A stretch of 64,000 nucleotides of DNA from UBA5429 sp942493315. Lineage in GTDB: Bacteria; Bacteroidota; Bacteroidia; Bacteroidales; WCHB1-69. Position 1 is the first letter of the stretch; every line of letters starts with the position of its first letter. Shown here in pieces: positions 36,936 to 46,228 of the stretch. The notes under the pieces are model-generated. The model had not been told where the DNA came from. It made no database searches and was given only the letters and a program-made list of their open reading frames with translations. Where the stretch lies: the NCBI GenBank assembly GCA_942493315.1, contig OW818690.1, forward strand, positions 2,976,001 to 3,040,000, given 5' to 3'. The translations under genes were made by a program, and so were the position numbers.

Positions 36936-37295
36936 CTAATTTTGTTTTCGTAGTTTAATAATAAGAGATGAAATAATTTTTTTTATTTCTTGTATTTTTT
37001 CGTTTAGAATTAAATATTCATTTTCGGAGAAATAATTTAAATCTTTACATAATAAAATCAAATATTCAGATTCACTTGCAGATCCTAAACTCGTGTATAA
37101 AAATCTGGAAAAATCTGCGTCAGAACTCTTGACACAACCTTCAGCAATATTTGTTGGAATTGAAGAAATAGCTCTTCTAAGTTGTGATTTAAGTCCAAAA
37201 GTTTCTTCTTTTGGTAGTTTTTCAGTTAGTTTGTAAATTGATAGTGTCAATTGATGACTTTTTTCCCATACTGTTAGATTACGAAAGTTTTGCAT
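36936..37295 (-). CDS. Four-helix-bundle protein, S23/IVP (23S rRNA intervening-sequence protein) family
   Basis: 119 residues. The FRNLTVWEKSHQLTLSIYKLTEKLPKEETFGLKSQLRRAISSIPTNIAEG block is the family signature, and the rest fits four amphipathic helices. Relatives are found inside 23S rRNA intervening sequences; Avd of diversity-generating retroelements has the same fold. Here there is no rRNA or reverse transcriptase nearby. It is alone on its strand between heptamer arrays at 36879-36935 and 37335-37391, as if it were a small cassette. Function unknown, possibly nucleic-acid binding. Confidence 0.85.
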   Translation of the reverse strand: MQNFRNLTVWEKSHQLTLSIYKLTEKLPKEETFGLKSQLRRAISSIPTNIAEGCVKSSDADFSRFLYTSLGSASESEYLILLCKDLNYFSENEYLILNEKIQEIKKIISSLIIKLRKQN

Positions 37296-37334
37296 ATGTA
37301 GAGTTTTTTGTTAAATGAGTTTTAGTAGTGGGGT

Positions 37335-37391
37335 TTTTTGCTGTCAGCTGATAGCTGAAAACTGATAGCTGATAGCTGATAGCTGATAGCT
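37335..37391. repeat. Heptamer array, GCTGATA type
   Basis: GCTGTCA, GCTGATA, GCTGAAA, ACTGATA, then GCTGATA x3 and GCTTTTA. Read on the minus strand it begins one base after the stop codon of the 37393-40011 gene. The words are the inverse of those at 36879-36906, so the two arrays bracket the four-helix-bundle gene in opposite orientation. Confidence 0.92.
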
Positions 37392-37392
37392 T

Positions 37393-40011
37393 TTACTTAT
37401 ATGGAACCAGTTCTCCATTAATAACTGATTTTCCATGACGCATTGGCTGTGTTATCAATCCATAACCAAATGAAATATACGTATTTGTTGTAAAATTATA
37501 GGCAATTCTCCATGTTGATCCATCCAAAGTCATCGGATAGTAATCTGCATTTGACATATCAGATGAATTGGACACTAAAAGGTACAAAGGAAGTGTTCCG
37601 GTATTGGAAGGCAGATCTGACGTATTGATTGTAATAGTAACACTATTGATAGTTCCAGTTTTTTGAACTTTCCAAATTCGTTCTAATCTTGAAACTATTA
37701 CTGAAGGTTGTTGAGTATAATGAAACCATTCTGTTATATCACCATTATTGTTTCCAAACAAAAGAAAACTTCTATCAGCAGGAATAGTACTTGCATTTAG
37801 TTGATTAGTAGTTGGGAAAGGATCTGATTCATTGGTTAAATGAAATACGCTAAAAAAAGCGTCTGTATTAACTGAACGAGATTGTTTCTGATTTAATGCA
37901 CCGAAATCATCTCTCCCTATTCCAAAAACATCGTAATTATAACCTGAATTGGTTGTATTATTCCAAAAAATGGTTGAACCATTTGAAGCAGTATAATTAA
38001 CACCTGTTCCATCATTTAAAGATACTCCATATTTTACACCCAAATAAGATTCGATTCTTAATCTATCAGATTCATTATCTGTGTTATAAATAATTATTTC
38101 ACCAATATCACCATTCAAATATCTTATGTTTTCAGAGCCCAACTGTCCCACAGTCATATCAGTAATTGTTCCAGATGGGAATGTCCCAACTGTAGGTATC
38201 ATTTCGTAATACGGAAGATCACTATTGATATAAAATCTATGTTTAGTCGTTGTATTTCTATAAAAGGACATTACATTACTTCTTGTATTTGAAATATTTG
38301 TCGAAGCCTGTAAATTATCCCCATCAGGAATCTCTTGTGTAGGAGGATATCTATGCAAAAATCTCATCTGAAATGGATCATTAGATTCAATATGAATACC
38401 ACTATTATATGAACCGCCATTTTCATTAACTGTTATGAATGTCCTTTGTTCTGAGGTATTATAACCTACTAAATAAATGGAATAAGATCCGGCAAAAATA
38501 TTGAAATTAGTATTCCTACTGAAAAACTGTGAACTACTCGCAGTAAAATGAAGTGATGGATTAAAATTTTGTCCGTTTGATATCAAAGTTGGTGCATTAG
38601 AAAGAGTATATTGATATAAATCTCTATAATTTCCTGATTGATCTATCCATTGATATACAGAAGCACCGTTTAATATTACACCTTCATCAGCTTTGACCCA
38701 AAATTTTAATTGTGATGTGACTCCACCTGGTGCTTTTAATTTATAAGCTACTGTAAAATAGTCTTGATGATTTAATGTAACACCAAAAATTGCTCCATTT
38801 TCATCGATCACTCCCACCTCGGTTGTTCCTGATGAAAAATCGGGATTATTATTCCTTTTTATTAAATAAGCTATAGTTGAAGAGGTTGAACCATATCCTT
38901 CAAACTTTAAATTTACAGTTCCAGAAAAATTTGTATTTTGGACGTACCATTCCCTATTCAATCTATTATTATATAATAAGGTGTTAATTTCAGCATCTTG
39001 AATCCACATATTTCCCGTGGCATTATTGGAAAACATCATATAACTGAGGTTATTACTAATATTTGAATGTTGCCCGTTTGGTAATGAAAAATCGGTATCT
39101 GTAGAAGCAATTAAAATATCAACATTGTCTGTTGTTGATCTTGAAATCTGTTGATGTAAAAATGCCGCATCATCTCTTCCAATCCCAAAAATACCGTTAG
39201 AATAACTTCCTGTTGTCCAAAATGTTGTTCCTGTTGAAGCATAATAGGTTGAGTTTTTTGATATTCCATATTTAACAGCTAAAAAACTATGAACAATATT
39301 AATTTCATTATCTGTTAATGTTCTATTAAAAATCAATAATTCTGCTATATTACCTTGGAAACTGTTGGTTGAAGAACCTTGTCTTCCTATGTTTATAGCA
39401 TTAGTTCTAAAACTTCCTCCAAAACTTGAAATTGATCCATTTTGTTCAGTAATACCATTGTGATATAAATTAAAATTATTATTTGTTGAGTTTCTTCTTA
39501 GACCTAGAATAACAGGGTTTGTCGTTCCAATTGTGTTAGTACCTGAAATATAATTTCCTGAATATACTCCAAATCTTTGAGTAGTATTTATTGATTGATA
39601 GGCACTATTAGATTGATTTGAATTTTGAGCCCAAACAATATCATTAGATCCAGTGTGTTTAATAACTGTAAATGTTGTAAACTTAGATGTAGAATAAATT
39701 CCAAAGTTTAAAGTACTAGATAAATAATCATCAATTCCATCAAATTCAAGTGTTGGATTAAAATTTATTAAATTCGAACTACTTCTATAGATGGGTTGAA
39801 ATGAAGAACTTGTTTGAGTGATTAAACCGGTACCCATAGCATTTGTCCATGATGAAATAGCACTACCCTCAGCAGTAGTATTTGTTCCATAATTTGCGCG
39901 TAACCAAAGTTGGGGGTCTGTTTGTGAAAAAAGAAAACTTTGAATTCCAATTATTAAAAAAAATAATGATAAACTTAATCTAATTTTTTGAAATCGAATA
40001 ATTGTTTGCAT
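37393..40011 (-). CDS. Large secreted protein with two LamG-like modules
   Basis: 872 residues with a signal peptide (SLFFLIIGIQSFLFSQ). Two related modules each hold a LamG/concanavalin-type domain (first LEFDGIDDYLSSTLNFG; second LHFTASSSQFF...IGEIIIYN) followed by the conserved tail (S)FLAVKYGI / YLGVKYGVSL and IFGIGRDD / VFGIGRDDFGALNQKQS. The C-terminus ends with MRHGKSVINGELVPYK, a short tail I have seen on exported Bacteroidota proteins. It is probably a surface or adhesion protein. It ends the minus-strand block of secreted proteins. Confidence 0.72.
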   Translation of the reverse strand: MQTIIRFQKIRLSLSLFFLIIGIQSFLFSQTDPQLWLRANYGTNTTAEGSAISSWTNAMGTGLITQTSSSFQPIYRSSSNLINFNPTLEFDGIDDYLSSTLNFGIYSTSKFTTFTVIKHTGSNDIVWAQNSNQSNSAYQSINTTQRFGVYSGNYISGTNTIGTTNPVILGLRRNSTNNNFNLYHNGITEQNGSISSFGGSFRTNAINIGRQGSSTNSFQGNIAELLIFNRTLTDNEINIVHSFLAVKYGISKNSTYYASTGTTFWTTGSYSNGIFGIGRDDAAFLHQQISRSTTDNVDILIASTDTDFSLPNGQHSNISNNLSYMMFSNNATGNMWIQDAEINTLLYNNRLNREWYVQNTNFSGTVNLKFEGYGSTSSTIAYLIKRNNNPDFSSGTTEVGVIDENGAIFGVTLNHQDYFTVAYKLKAPGGVTSQLKFWVKADEGVILNGASVYQWIDQSGNYRDLYQYTLSNAPTLISNGQNFNPSLHFTASSSQFFSRNTNFNIFAGSYSIYLVGYNTSEQRTFITVNENGGSYNSGIHIESNDPFQMRFLHRYPPTQEIPDGDNLQASTNISNTRSNVMSFYRNTTTKHRFYINSDLPYYEMIPTVGTFPSGTITDMTVGQLGSENIRYLNGDIGEIIIYNTDNESDRLRIESYLGVKYGVSLNDGTGVNYTASNGSTIFWNNTTNSGYNYDVFGIGRDDFGALNQKQSRSVNTDAFFSVFHLTNESDPFPTTNQLNASTIPADRSFLLFGNNNGDITEWFHYTQQPSVIVSRLERIWKVQKTGTINSVTITINTSDLPSNTGTLPLYLLVSNSSDMSNADYYPMTLDGSTWRIAYNFTTNTYISFGYGLITQPMRHGKSVINGELVPYK

Positions 40012-40038
40012 GCTACTAAACTTTAAACTAATTTTCGA

Positions 40039-40725
40039 TTATTGATAATTCAATATAATATCACCAATTCTGGCAACATTTCCATTTGTAGATGAGAAGG
40101 TAAAAACGAATGATGCAGTTTGTCCGGCTGTTGCCCATGATGATAAATTTGCAGCAGTTAAACTTGACAATGTCCATCCCGAATTTGAAATGGCACTTCC
40201 TGTATAAAATGCAGTTGTTGATGTGCTTAAATAGGCTGTTAAAGTTACATTACAATTTGTATTTGCCATGTTATAGAATTGAAATGGATTTAAACTTTGC
40301 CATGCAGTAAAATCATTGGGTAACGTTATTCTAACCACAACTTGATAAGTTTGAGCCCCTGAAGTTGAACGCCCTTTCCATTCATAATAATTCATATAAT
40401 AAGGGGTGGTTGCTCCAGTATTTCCTCCAGTCATATCACCTCTATGCGAATCTGATCCTGATCCAGGAACAACCACTGCACCGGTATATTCAGCAGATAT
40501 AACATTTTTTTTATTTGATGAAGAAGATGAATTTCCAATCGGAATTAAAGTACCGCCACTTAATCCGATATAAAAAAGATTGGTTTCAGAATTTTTATAA
40601 ATCTGTCCCTCAAATGCACCCAAACTGGAATTGATCGTGTTCATTTGAGATGTTGTAATCAACATTTGTGCATCCAAATGAATTAACAAAGTGATAAAAA
40701 TAAAAAAAAATATAGTTTTTTTCAT
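40039..40725 (-). CDS. Secreted protein, fibre-associated type
   Basis: 228 residues from the ATG at 40725, which gives a proper signal peptide (MKKTIFFFIFITLLIHLDAQ); an upstream ATG at 40743 adds six residues and overlaps the preceding gene. A head motif of the type GAFEGQIYKNSETNLFYIGLSGGTLIPI is followed by a beta-rich domain (SAEYTGAVVVPGSGSDSHRGDMTGG... YYEWKG...VVVRITLPNDFTAW). Such domains occur at the end of tail-fibre-like proteins. No enzyme motif. Function unknown; a surface fibre subunit is inferred from the neighbours. Confidence 0.62.
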   Translation of the reverse strand: MKKTIFFFIFITLLIHLDAQMLITTSQMNTINSSLGAFEGQIYKNSETNLFYIGLSGGTLIPIGNSSSSSNKKNVISAEYTGAVVVPGSGSDSHRGDMTGGNTGATTPYYMNYYEWKGRSTSGAQTYQVVVRITLPNDFTAWQSLNPFQFYNMANTNCNVTLTAYLSTSTTAFYTGSAISNSGWTLSSLTAANLSSWATAGQTASFVFTFSSTNGNVARIGDIILNYQ

Positions 40726-40726
40726 A

Positions 40727-42517
40727 TTATTTGATCCTTTCAATAATTAAAGAAGAGCCGTCTTGAGAAAGTGATATGCTACCATTTGCAGAATATCGCC
40801 TTCCTCGTACTTTAATAACATCATTTGCCGAAATTGTTAAAATCTTAACAACTGTGACAGTCCCATGAGGTCTATCCGAATTGTGATGTTTGGTATAACC
40901 CATAGAACCTGAAACAAAACTACCATTTCTTATCAGTTGGAACTCAGCAGCATTACCTTGATTTGTTGTACATTGTGCGGATATTCTATATGTTATCCTA
41001 TATGTTCCTGCAGTTGATATGGTGATTTGTGATCCACTACCCCCAACAGTATAACCGACATCCGCAATATTTGTAGTGCCAAAAGTGATATCTGAAAATG
41101 TAGTTGTAAGGGTTTGTGTACCTGCTGCATCATATATTTCAACTACAGCTGGTTCAGGAGTTGGAAGTGTAACAGGTGTAGATGATACTCCATTTACTGT
41201 AGTAGTTAATTCATTTCCTACAATCGAATTTGAAACTGTCGTTGTAGTTGCCCCAGTATTAATTGTAATATTTCCGGCAGTCATGGTGGGTTTCACCTTT
41301 ATACACCATATTACACTTGTATTAATCGGACGTGTTTCGGAATCACCGCCAGACACTGTATGACTATGAGTATCATCCGAAGTATTAAGGTTGTTATTTG
41401 AAGATGTTGTAAATATATATCGTAAACCATCACTACTATAATATACATTTTGTTGTGTAAAATTATATGTAGTATTAGTATAATTATGATTATGAGTATA
41501 ATTGTTTAAAACAAATGGATTGATCGGCATGGCAGTGGATCCATTTTGATTTACTCCAGCAGTGAGTCCACCTCTTAGAAAGCGACCAGATGTATTAATA
41601 TCAACTAATGTAAACGTTGTAGCATTTGAAGATGCTATGAATTGAGATGGATGTGTTGATTGTTGTGTTTGAAAATGAGGAAAATCTGCCCAATTGTATG
41701 TGCCTCCATTTAATTGTAATAAATAATCGGGTGGAGTTGTATTGGATCCCCAAGCTACAATATAGCCAATATCAATTCCATTTGCTGAGGTTATTGAACT
41801 AGATGCTGGTACCCACTGAGAAATGGTATCGTTCCATGATAAAAATTGCCCATTCGTAGGCATTGTTGTAGATATATTTCTTCCTTGAAGCATATTAGCA
41901 TTCCAATAAGCTCCTGTATTGTTTATGGTAACATTTGAACTAACAGTAGAAACGGCTGCTGCTGTTGTGGCTGTAACTGAACTGATCTTTGAATTAAATG
42001 TTACCCAATCTGAATTTGACAACAAACCTCTGTTTGAAGCAGAGGCAGTTGGAATATTAAATGTGTGAACGGAACCACTCGAACTAATATTAAAATCAGT
42101 GCCAGATGATCCCGTAGAAAACGTTTGAACAGAAATTGTTAATCCGTTTAATGAAAGTATGGTGTTATTAGTTAGTAGTTTCAGTAATGTAATTTTTCTT
42201 ACTGTACTATCCGCAGGATTCCATGTTAATATCGAATCTGAAATAGCTCCTGAAAAGGGATATTTTAATTTGAAAGCGGGAAGTATTGAACTATTCCCGT
42301 TGTCGACTACAAATCGTGCATTGTAGGGGAATGTTCCTACCCCTACATTGCCAATTTGATTTTTGTTAAATATATCAACACCTACCAACGACCATTTACT
42401 GGTATCAATCTGAAAAAAAGTTCCTTTATTATTTATAACTTTAATTTGTGCAAACGTGCTTGTTGAAAGCACGATTACACAAACTAAAATAATATATTTT
42501 TTCAAACTTTTATTCAT
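40727..42517 (-). CDS. Secreted tail-collar / C1q-like fibre protein
   Basis: 596 residues with a signal peptide (KKYIILVCVIVLSTSTFAQ). After it comes IKVINNKGTFFQI, a motif shared with the 42551 and 43250 proteins. A phage tail-collar-like module follows (IGYIVAWGSNTTPPDYLLQLNGGTYNWADFP...TLVDINTSGRFLRGG, about residues 250-335), and a C-terminal jelly-roll like C1q/TNF (about 455-596, ISTAGTYRITYRISAQCTT...VVKILTISANDVIKVRGRR). Serine/threonine-rich linkers join them. It looks like a trimeric fibre, but the signal peptide and host context speak for a cell-surface protein, not a prophage. Confidence 0.7.
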   Translation of the reverse strand: MNKSLKKYIILVCVIVLSTSTFAQIKVINNKGTFFQIDTSKWSLVGVDIFNKNQIGNVGVGTFPYNARFVVDNGNSSILPAFKLKYPFSGAISDSILTWNPADSTVRKITLLKLLTNNTILSLNGLTISVQTFSTGSSGTDFNISSSGSVHTFNIPTASASNRGLLSNSDWVTFNSKISSVTATTAAAVSTVSSNVTINNTGAYWNANMLQGRNISTTMPTNGQFLSWNDTISQWVPASSSITSANGIDIGYIVAWGSNTTPPDYLLQLNGGTYNWADFPHFQTQQSTHPSQFIASSNATTFTLVDINTSGRFLRGGLTAGVNQNGSTAMPINPFVLNNYTHNHNYTNTTYNFTQQNVYYSSDGLRYIFTTSSNNNLNTSDDTHSHTVSGGDSETRPINTSVIWCIKVKPTMTAGNITINTGATTTTVSNSIVGNELTTTVNGVSSTPVTLPTPEPAVVEIYDAAGTQTLTTTFSDITFGTTNIADVGYTVGGSGSQITISTAGTYRITYRISAQCTTNQGNAAEFQLIRNGSFVSGSMGYTKHHNSDRPHGTVTVVKILTISANDVIKVRGRRYSANGSISLSQDGSSLIIERIK

Positions 42518-42550
42518 AGATGACTGAGTAAGTGTTGAGCATCAAATAGG

Positions 42551-43231
42551 TTATCTTACCCAATGAACTTCTATAATATCGCCATTGAAAAGAGACCATC
42601 TTTGGTTAATCGGAACAGCTGCGCCAGAACGATCTACAAGAATTAAAGTATTCAAGCCAATCGTATAGTCCACATTTGCTCTGAGTTTAGATCCGTTTCT
42701 GTAAACAGAAACTTTTTCGTAGGTTGCAGGTAAGCCAGGGATTACATTCGGTGTAGTGACAGCGATATTGTTTGCTGCTCCCACTTCATATTCTGCCTGT
42801 CCGGCTTGAATTAAATCCGATGCCAACATAGTAACCAAAGCTCCTGTTGTTTGATCTCTCATTACGATGGTTAAACCTGGACCGGTAGCATTGGTAGCCA
42901 TATTGGTAACAGCACCATTGGATGTGGCTGCTGGGTTGGTGTTCATCACCATATTTTGAAATTGGAAAAACTTTCCATTTAAGTTAATGGTGGTGTTGTT
43001 TTCCAATGATCCCCCTAATTGCCACGTGGTCGTGTTAACGTTACCGGTTGTGTTGGTCAACATGGTCAATCCATTTTGCACCTGCAAATACTTGATTGTT
43101 CCTTTATTGTCTACTACTCTTACTTGTATGGGTTGATCAGGAATCTCCCCCGTAGTGATTTGAGCCTGCATAGGCACACTCCAAGCTATGATCAGTAAGA
43201 GCAGAATAGGTAGTAGTTTTAATGGTTTCAT
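42551..43231 (-). CDS. Secreted protein with KGT and C-terminal RNG modules
   Basis: 226 residues from the ATG at 43231 (signal peptide KPLKLLPILLLLIIAWSVPMQAQ). VRVVDNKGTIKYLQVQNGLTMLTNTTG and TTWQLGGSLENNTTINLNGKFF match the 43250 protein position by position. The C-terminus (KVSVYRNGSKLRANVDYTIGLNTLILV...GDIIEVHWVR) is a short beta module seen at the tips of fibre-like proteins. It is clearly a paralogue of the next gene. Function unknown. Confidence 0.68.
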   Translation of the reverse strand: MKPLKLLPILLLLIIAWSVPMQAQITTGEIPDQPIQVRVVDNKGTIKYLQVQNGLTMLTNTTGNVNTTTWQLGGSLENNTTINLNGKFFQFQNMVMNTNPAATSNGAVTNMATNATGPGLTIVMRDQTTGALVTMLASDLIQAGQAEYEVGAANNIAVTTPNVIPGLPATYEKVSVYRNGSKLRANVDYTIGLNTLILVDRSGAAVPINQRWSLFNGDIIEVHWVR

Positions 43232-43249
43232 GATCAATATCAAGAATTA

Positions 43250-43933
43250 CTATTTAATGAATTGAATCTCAATTCTATCACCTAAATACAAAGGATAATT
43301 TTCATAAGAATTTGATGGGGCTGATGCATATTGAGTACCTGCACCACCTCTATTAAGGGTAACAGTAGAGTTGGCTGCATTAGTTACAGAATAATCAACA
43401 CCTGCAATTAGTTTAGCACCATTTCTGAATACATAAACAGTTTTAAATGACTCTAATGTTACACCGTTTAAAGTGATAACATAAGTAGCAGCTGCAACAT
43501 CAGCAGTTAATACATCAATATAAGTACCTGCATCAATTAAATCAGTTATTTTTTGTTTTCTAAATTCACCGGTTGTTGAATCTATTACAACAAATTCATA
43601 AGTACGACCAGTTGAACTATAAGTCAAATTATTAAGACCGAAAGGATTACCATTTAAATCAATAAATGTAGAGTCAGTTAAAGTTCCACCTAATTGGAAA
43701 GTAGTTACAGTTTGTTGTCCAGCTAAAGTTGATGTAATAGAAGTGATACCATTGTTAGATTGGATATACTTCACGGTACCCTTGTTGTCAATAACTTTAA
43801 TGGATGGACCATCAGCATATTGTCTGGTTGTAGCACTATCTGTTGTTGGGACAGTTTGTGCACTCGCAAACATGCTTCCTAATGCTAATACTGCAGTTAA
43901 TGCAGCCATTTTGAATAAATTAGTTTTTTTCAT
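43250..43933 (-). CDS. Secreted protein, paralogue of the 42551 protein
   Basis: 227 residues with a signal peptide (MAALTAVLALGSMFASAQ). It shares VIDNKGTVKYIQSNNGITSITST, TTFQLGGTLTDSTFIDLNG and the C-terminal VYVFRNGAKLIAGVDYSVT...GDRIEIQFIK with its neighbour. The two genes are six bases apart on the coding strand side (stop of this gene to start region of the next is short), so they are co-transcribed. Tandem duplication followed by divergence is likely. Function unknown. Confidence 0.68.
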   Translation of the reverse strand: MKKTNLFKMAALTAVLALGSMFASAQTVPTTDSATTRQYADGPSIKVIDNKGTVKYIQSNNGITSITSTLAGQQTVTTFQLGGTLTDSTFIDLNGNPFGLNNLTYSSTGRTYEFVVIDSTTGEFRKQKITDLIDAGTYIDVLTADVAAATYVITLNGVTLESFKTVYVFRNGAKLIAGVDYSVTNAANSTVTLNRGGAGTQYASAPSNSYENYPLYLGDRIEIQFIK

Positions 43934-44095
43934 TGTTTAATTTTTTTTGGTTTAATGAATAAAATTTTTTGATTTTTTGTTTAAATTTTTAAATTGTTTA
44001 AGGTTTAATGTCTTTTGTTTTTTGGGTTTTTGTTTATTCGTTTTTTGTTTATTTTTTTTTTTACGTTTGTTATAAGTTTTTGTTACACTTTATTT

Positions 44096-44173
44096 TGTCT
44101 TTCGTCTTTTGTCCTTCGTCCTTTGTCCTTTGTCTTTCTTCTTTTGTCCTTCGTCTTTCGTCCTTAGTCCTTT
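44096..44173. repeat. Heptamer array, GTCCTTT type
   Basis: Eleven 7-bp units: GTCTTTC, GTCTTTT, GTCCTTC, GTCCTTT x2, GTCTTTC, TTCTTTT, GTCCTTC, GTCTTTC, GTCCTTA, GTCCTTT. On the minus strand it begins at the stop codon of the 44172-45344 gene (TTA at 44172-44174). The rest of the gap back to 43934 is T-rich with no gene. Confidence 0.93.
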
Positions 44174-45344
44174 ATCTAAACTGCACAATCCTCACCTGAT
44201 CATTATTCACACACGTTATGCCGGCTTCCAATTGTATAATACTGGTATTCACCATAATATGACCAATTCTAATCCCATTTCGATATACATTTACTTTATC
44301 AATATCAGTAATAGGAATTGGCGTCACAAACTGACTTTGTCCTGCAGTAGCTATATAAACTACCTGATATTCTTTAGTTAAATCGCTAGCCGGAGTTTGA
44401 GTTAGAACCCCTGTTGTAGGATTAACCGTAACAATATTGTTATTTTGCAAATTACCTTGTTGTAGACCGGTTATTGCTAAAGTATTAGTAGCTGTAGTAT
44501 TAATTGATGTTGGATGTGTCAAAGCACCCCCTAATTCAAATGTTTGTCCATTTAATGTTAATCCGTTTGTTGCAGAATAGGTTGTAATACTTGCACTAAT
44601 TGAAACCCAAGCAGTTCCATTATAAATTTGAATTTGACCGGAAGCTTGGTTCCAAACCATATCTCCGGCAATTGGATTGGGATATAATAGATCTCTTGCT
44701 GCATTATTAGCTGCTACTTGTATTCCATATTCATTGGTTGGGTCGTTATCTCCATCAACATTTACCCATTGAGTACCATCCCAAATCACCATACAGGGAA
44801 CACCATCTCTTATGCAATTTTTAACATAAGCAATCACTCCGGGTTCAAAATTTCCATCTGGTAAATCACTAATATTTAGATACATGGGCACTAAAGATTG
44901 TCCTGCTGTTTTGGCATATAATGCATAAGGAACACTCCAAAATTGAGTAGTACTCATGTGTTTATAATTGGAACCTCCATTGATATCCAATTCAACTCTC
45001 AAATAGTGGTTGCCGGTACCCCATTGAATCTCATCAAAGTTCATGGGGCTCTCATCCAAGATACCTTGACCAATGACAACACTAAATAAACCGTTGATAT
45101 CAGTTGCCGTAGAATGGTACTCACGATAAGTAACGATTCCGTCAGGTGTATTTTTGATAATGGTAAATCTAACTTTGATCACACGATTCATTAGTGGTTG
45201 ATCGGTAATATCAACACCTGCTAACTGAACGCCCGAATCATCAACAGCAACAGCCTGATAATTGATCCCCTGTGGAGGGGCTTGTGCCAACAAAATGGTG
45301 GACACAAATACAAAAACCATAGTTGTAATCAGACTTTTCATCAT
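44172..45344 (-). CDS. Secreted protein with Bacteroidota N-terminal domain and C-terminal RNG module
   Basis: 390 residues with a signal peptide (TTMVFVFVSTILLAQ). APPQGINYQAVAVDDSGVQLAG...VKVRFTIIKNTPDGIVTYREYHSTATDINGLFSVVIGQG is a domain common in exported Bacteroidota proteins, with the YRE and GLF landmarks. Middle repeats include NGLTLNGQTFELGGALTHPTSI, like the LGG motif of the next two genes. The C-terminus has VNVYRNGIRIGHIMV. It heads the fibre-like gene block, with a -7 box at 45360. Confidence 0.7.
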   Translation of the reverse strand: MMKSLITTMVFVFVSTILLAQAPPQGINYQAVAVDDSGVQLAGVDITDQPLMNRVIKVRFTIIKNTPDGIVTYREYHSTATDINGLFSVVIGQGILDESPMNFDEIQWGTGNHYLRVELDINGGSNYKHMSTTQFWSVPYALYAKTAGQSLVPMYLNISDLPDGNFEPGVIAYVKNCIRDGVPCMVIWDGTQWVNVDGDNDPTNEYGIQVAANNAARDLLYPNPIAGDMVWNQASGQIQIYNGTAWVSISASITTYSATNGLTLNGQTFELGGALTHPTSINTTATNTLAITGLQQGNLQNNNIVTVNPTTGVLTQTPASDLTKEYQVVYIATAGQSQFVTPIPITDIDKVNVYRNGIRIGHIMVNTSIIQLEAGITCVNNDQVRIVQFR

Positions 45345-45359
45345 TCAATATTCAATTTA

Positions 45360-45367
45360 CAAAAATA
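45360..45367 (-). promoter_or_regulatory. -7 box of the fibre-like gene block
   Basis: CAAAAATA on the plus strand reads TATTTTTG on the minus strand, an exact TAnnTTTG. It lies 15 bases before the ATG at 45344, so the leader would be only about 8-10 bases. Confidence 0.45.
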
Positions 45368-45526
45368 CGTAAAATTTAGCGATTTTGTTACAGATTTGAT
45401 CTATATGTATTATATAATTTATTTATAACATTTAATTAGCATAAACTTCTATTAATTAGTAATTTATGAATATGTTTTAATATTTCAATATCATAGATTT
45501 AAATGGTTTTGATATATTTCCTGAAA

Positions 45527-46210
45527 TTATTGTAATCTGTGATAAACAGCTAAAACAAAACTATGATACAGGTTATGCGTTTTTTGATTAGAATCTTTAC
45601 CTTCAATTTGCAATAATCCATAGTTAAATCTATATTCTACATTTACAGCTAAAAGATCGGTTAGTTTTACACCAAAAGTTACAAGAGCTGCTGAAGAGAG
45701 ATCATATCTCAAAAAAGCGTTACTATGAACTAAAGAGATTTGATTTTCACCTATAGATTGAATTCCATTGGTCAAATAATTAAACCCAATTGATGCACCA
45801 ATTCTTACAGAATAAGGAGCTGCTCCAAATCCTAAAAAATCGTATTTTGATCTAATTAAATTAAACAAATAGGTGGCACTTACATTTAAATAAGATGTTT
45901 CCCATTGTATAGGAATGTTGTTATAAATATATTTTGCTCCATTCTTATGAAAAGAAATTTCGGGTCTAAACACATGATAACCGTTAGAAATAATGAAATT
46001 GACACCATAATTAGCTCCTCTAATAAAATCGTATCCATTATCTCGTTGTCCACTTGAATTCCGAAATTCAAAAGTTGAAAAATTCACACCTGCGAATAAA
46101 CCAATGGCATAATCAGTTTTGAATCTTTCACCCCTTTGAAATCCAATTCCATTGGAAAATCCAACCGGAACTAGAAAGAGAATTGAAAAATAAATGATTA
46201 GCTTTTTCAT
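45527..46210 (-). CDS. PorT-like outer-membrane beta-barrel protein
   Basis: 227 residues with a signal peptide (MKKLIIYFSILFLVPVGFSNG). The body resembles PorT-family barrels: YAIGLFAGVNFSTFEFRNSSG near the start, YGVNFIISNGYHVFRPEISFHKNG, and a C-terminal strand HNLYHSFVLAVYHRL. It is related in style to the 55422 protein. Its neighbour at 46229 carries a type IX sorting domain, so it may belong to a cell-surface set. Exact role unknown. Confidence 0.68.
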   Translation of the reverse strand: MKKLIIYFSILFLVPVGFSNGIGFQRGERFKTDYAIGLFAGVNFSTFEFRNSSGQRDNGYDFIRGANYGVNFIISNGYHVFRPEISFHKNGAKYIYNNIPIQWETSYLNVSATYLFNLIRSKYDFLGFGAAPYSVRIGASIGFNYLTNGIQSIGENQISLVHSNAFLRYDLSSAALVTFGVKLTDLLAVNVEYRFNYGLLQIEGKDSNQKTHNLYHSFVLAVYHRLQ

Positions 46211-46228
46211 TTTTTTGGTATTTTATGG

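Noticed and set aside
36936..37295. Part of a 23S rRNA intervening sequence
   Set aside because: The protein family fits, but there is no rRNA sequence on either side.
37393..43933. Prophage tail-fibre genes
   Set aside because: All products have bacterial signal peptides and no capsid, terminase, integrase or lysis genes are near.
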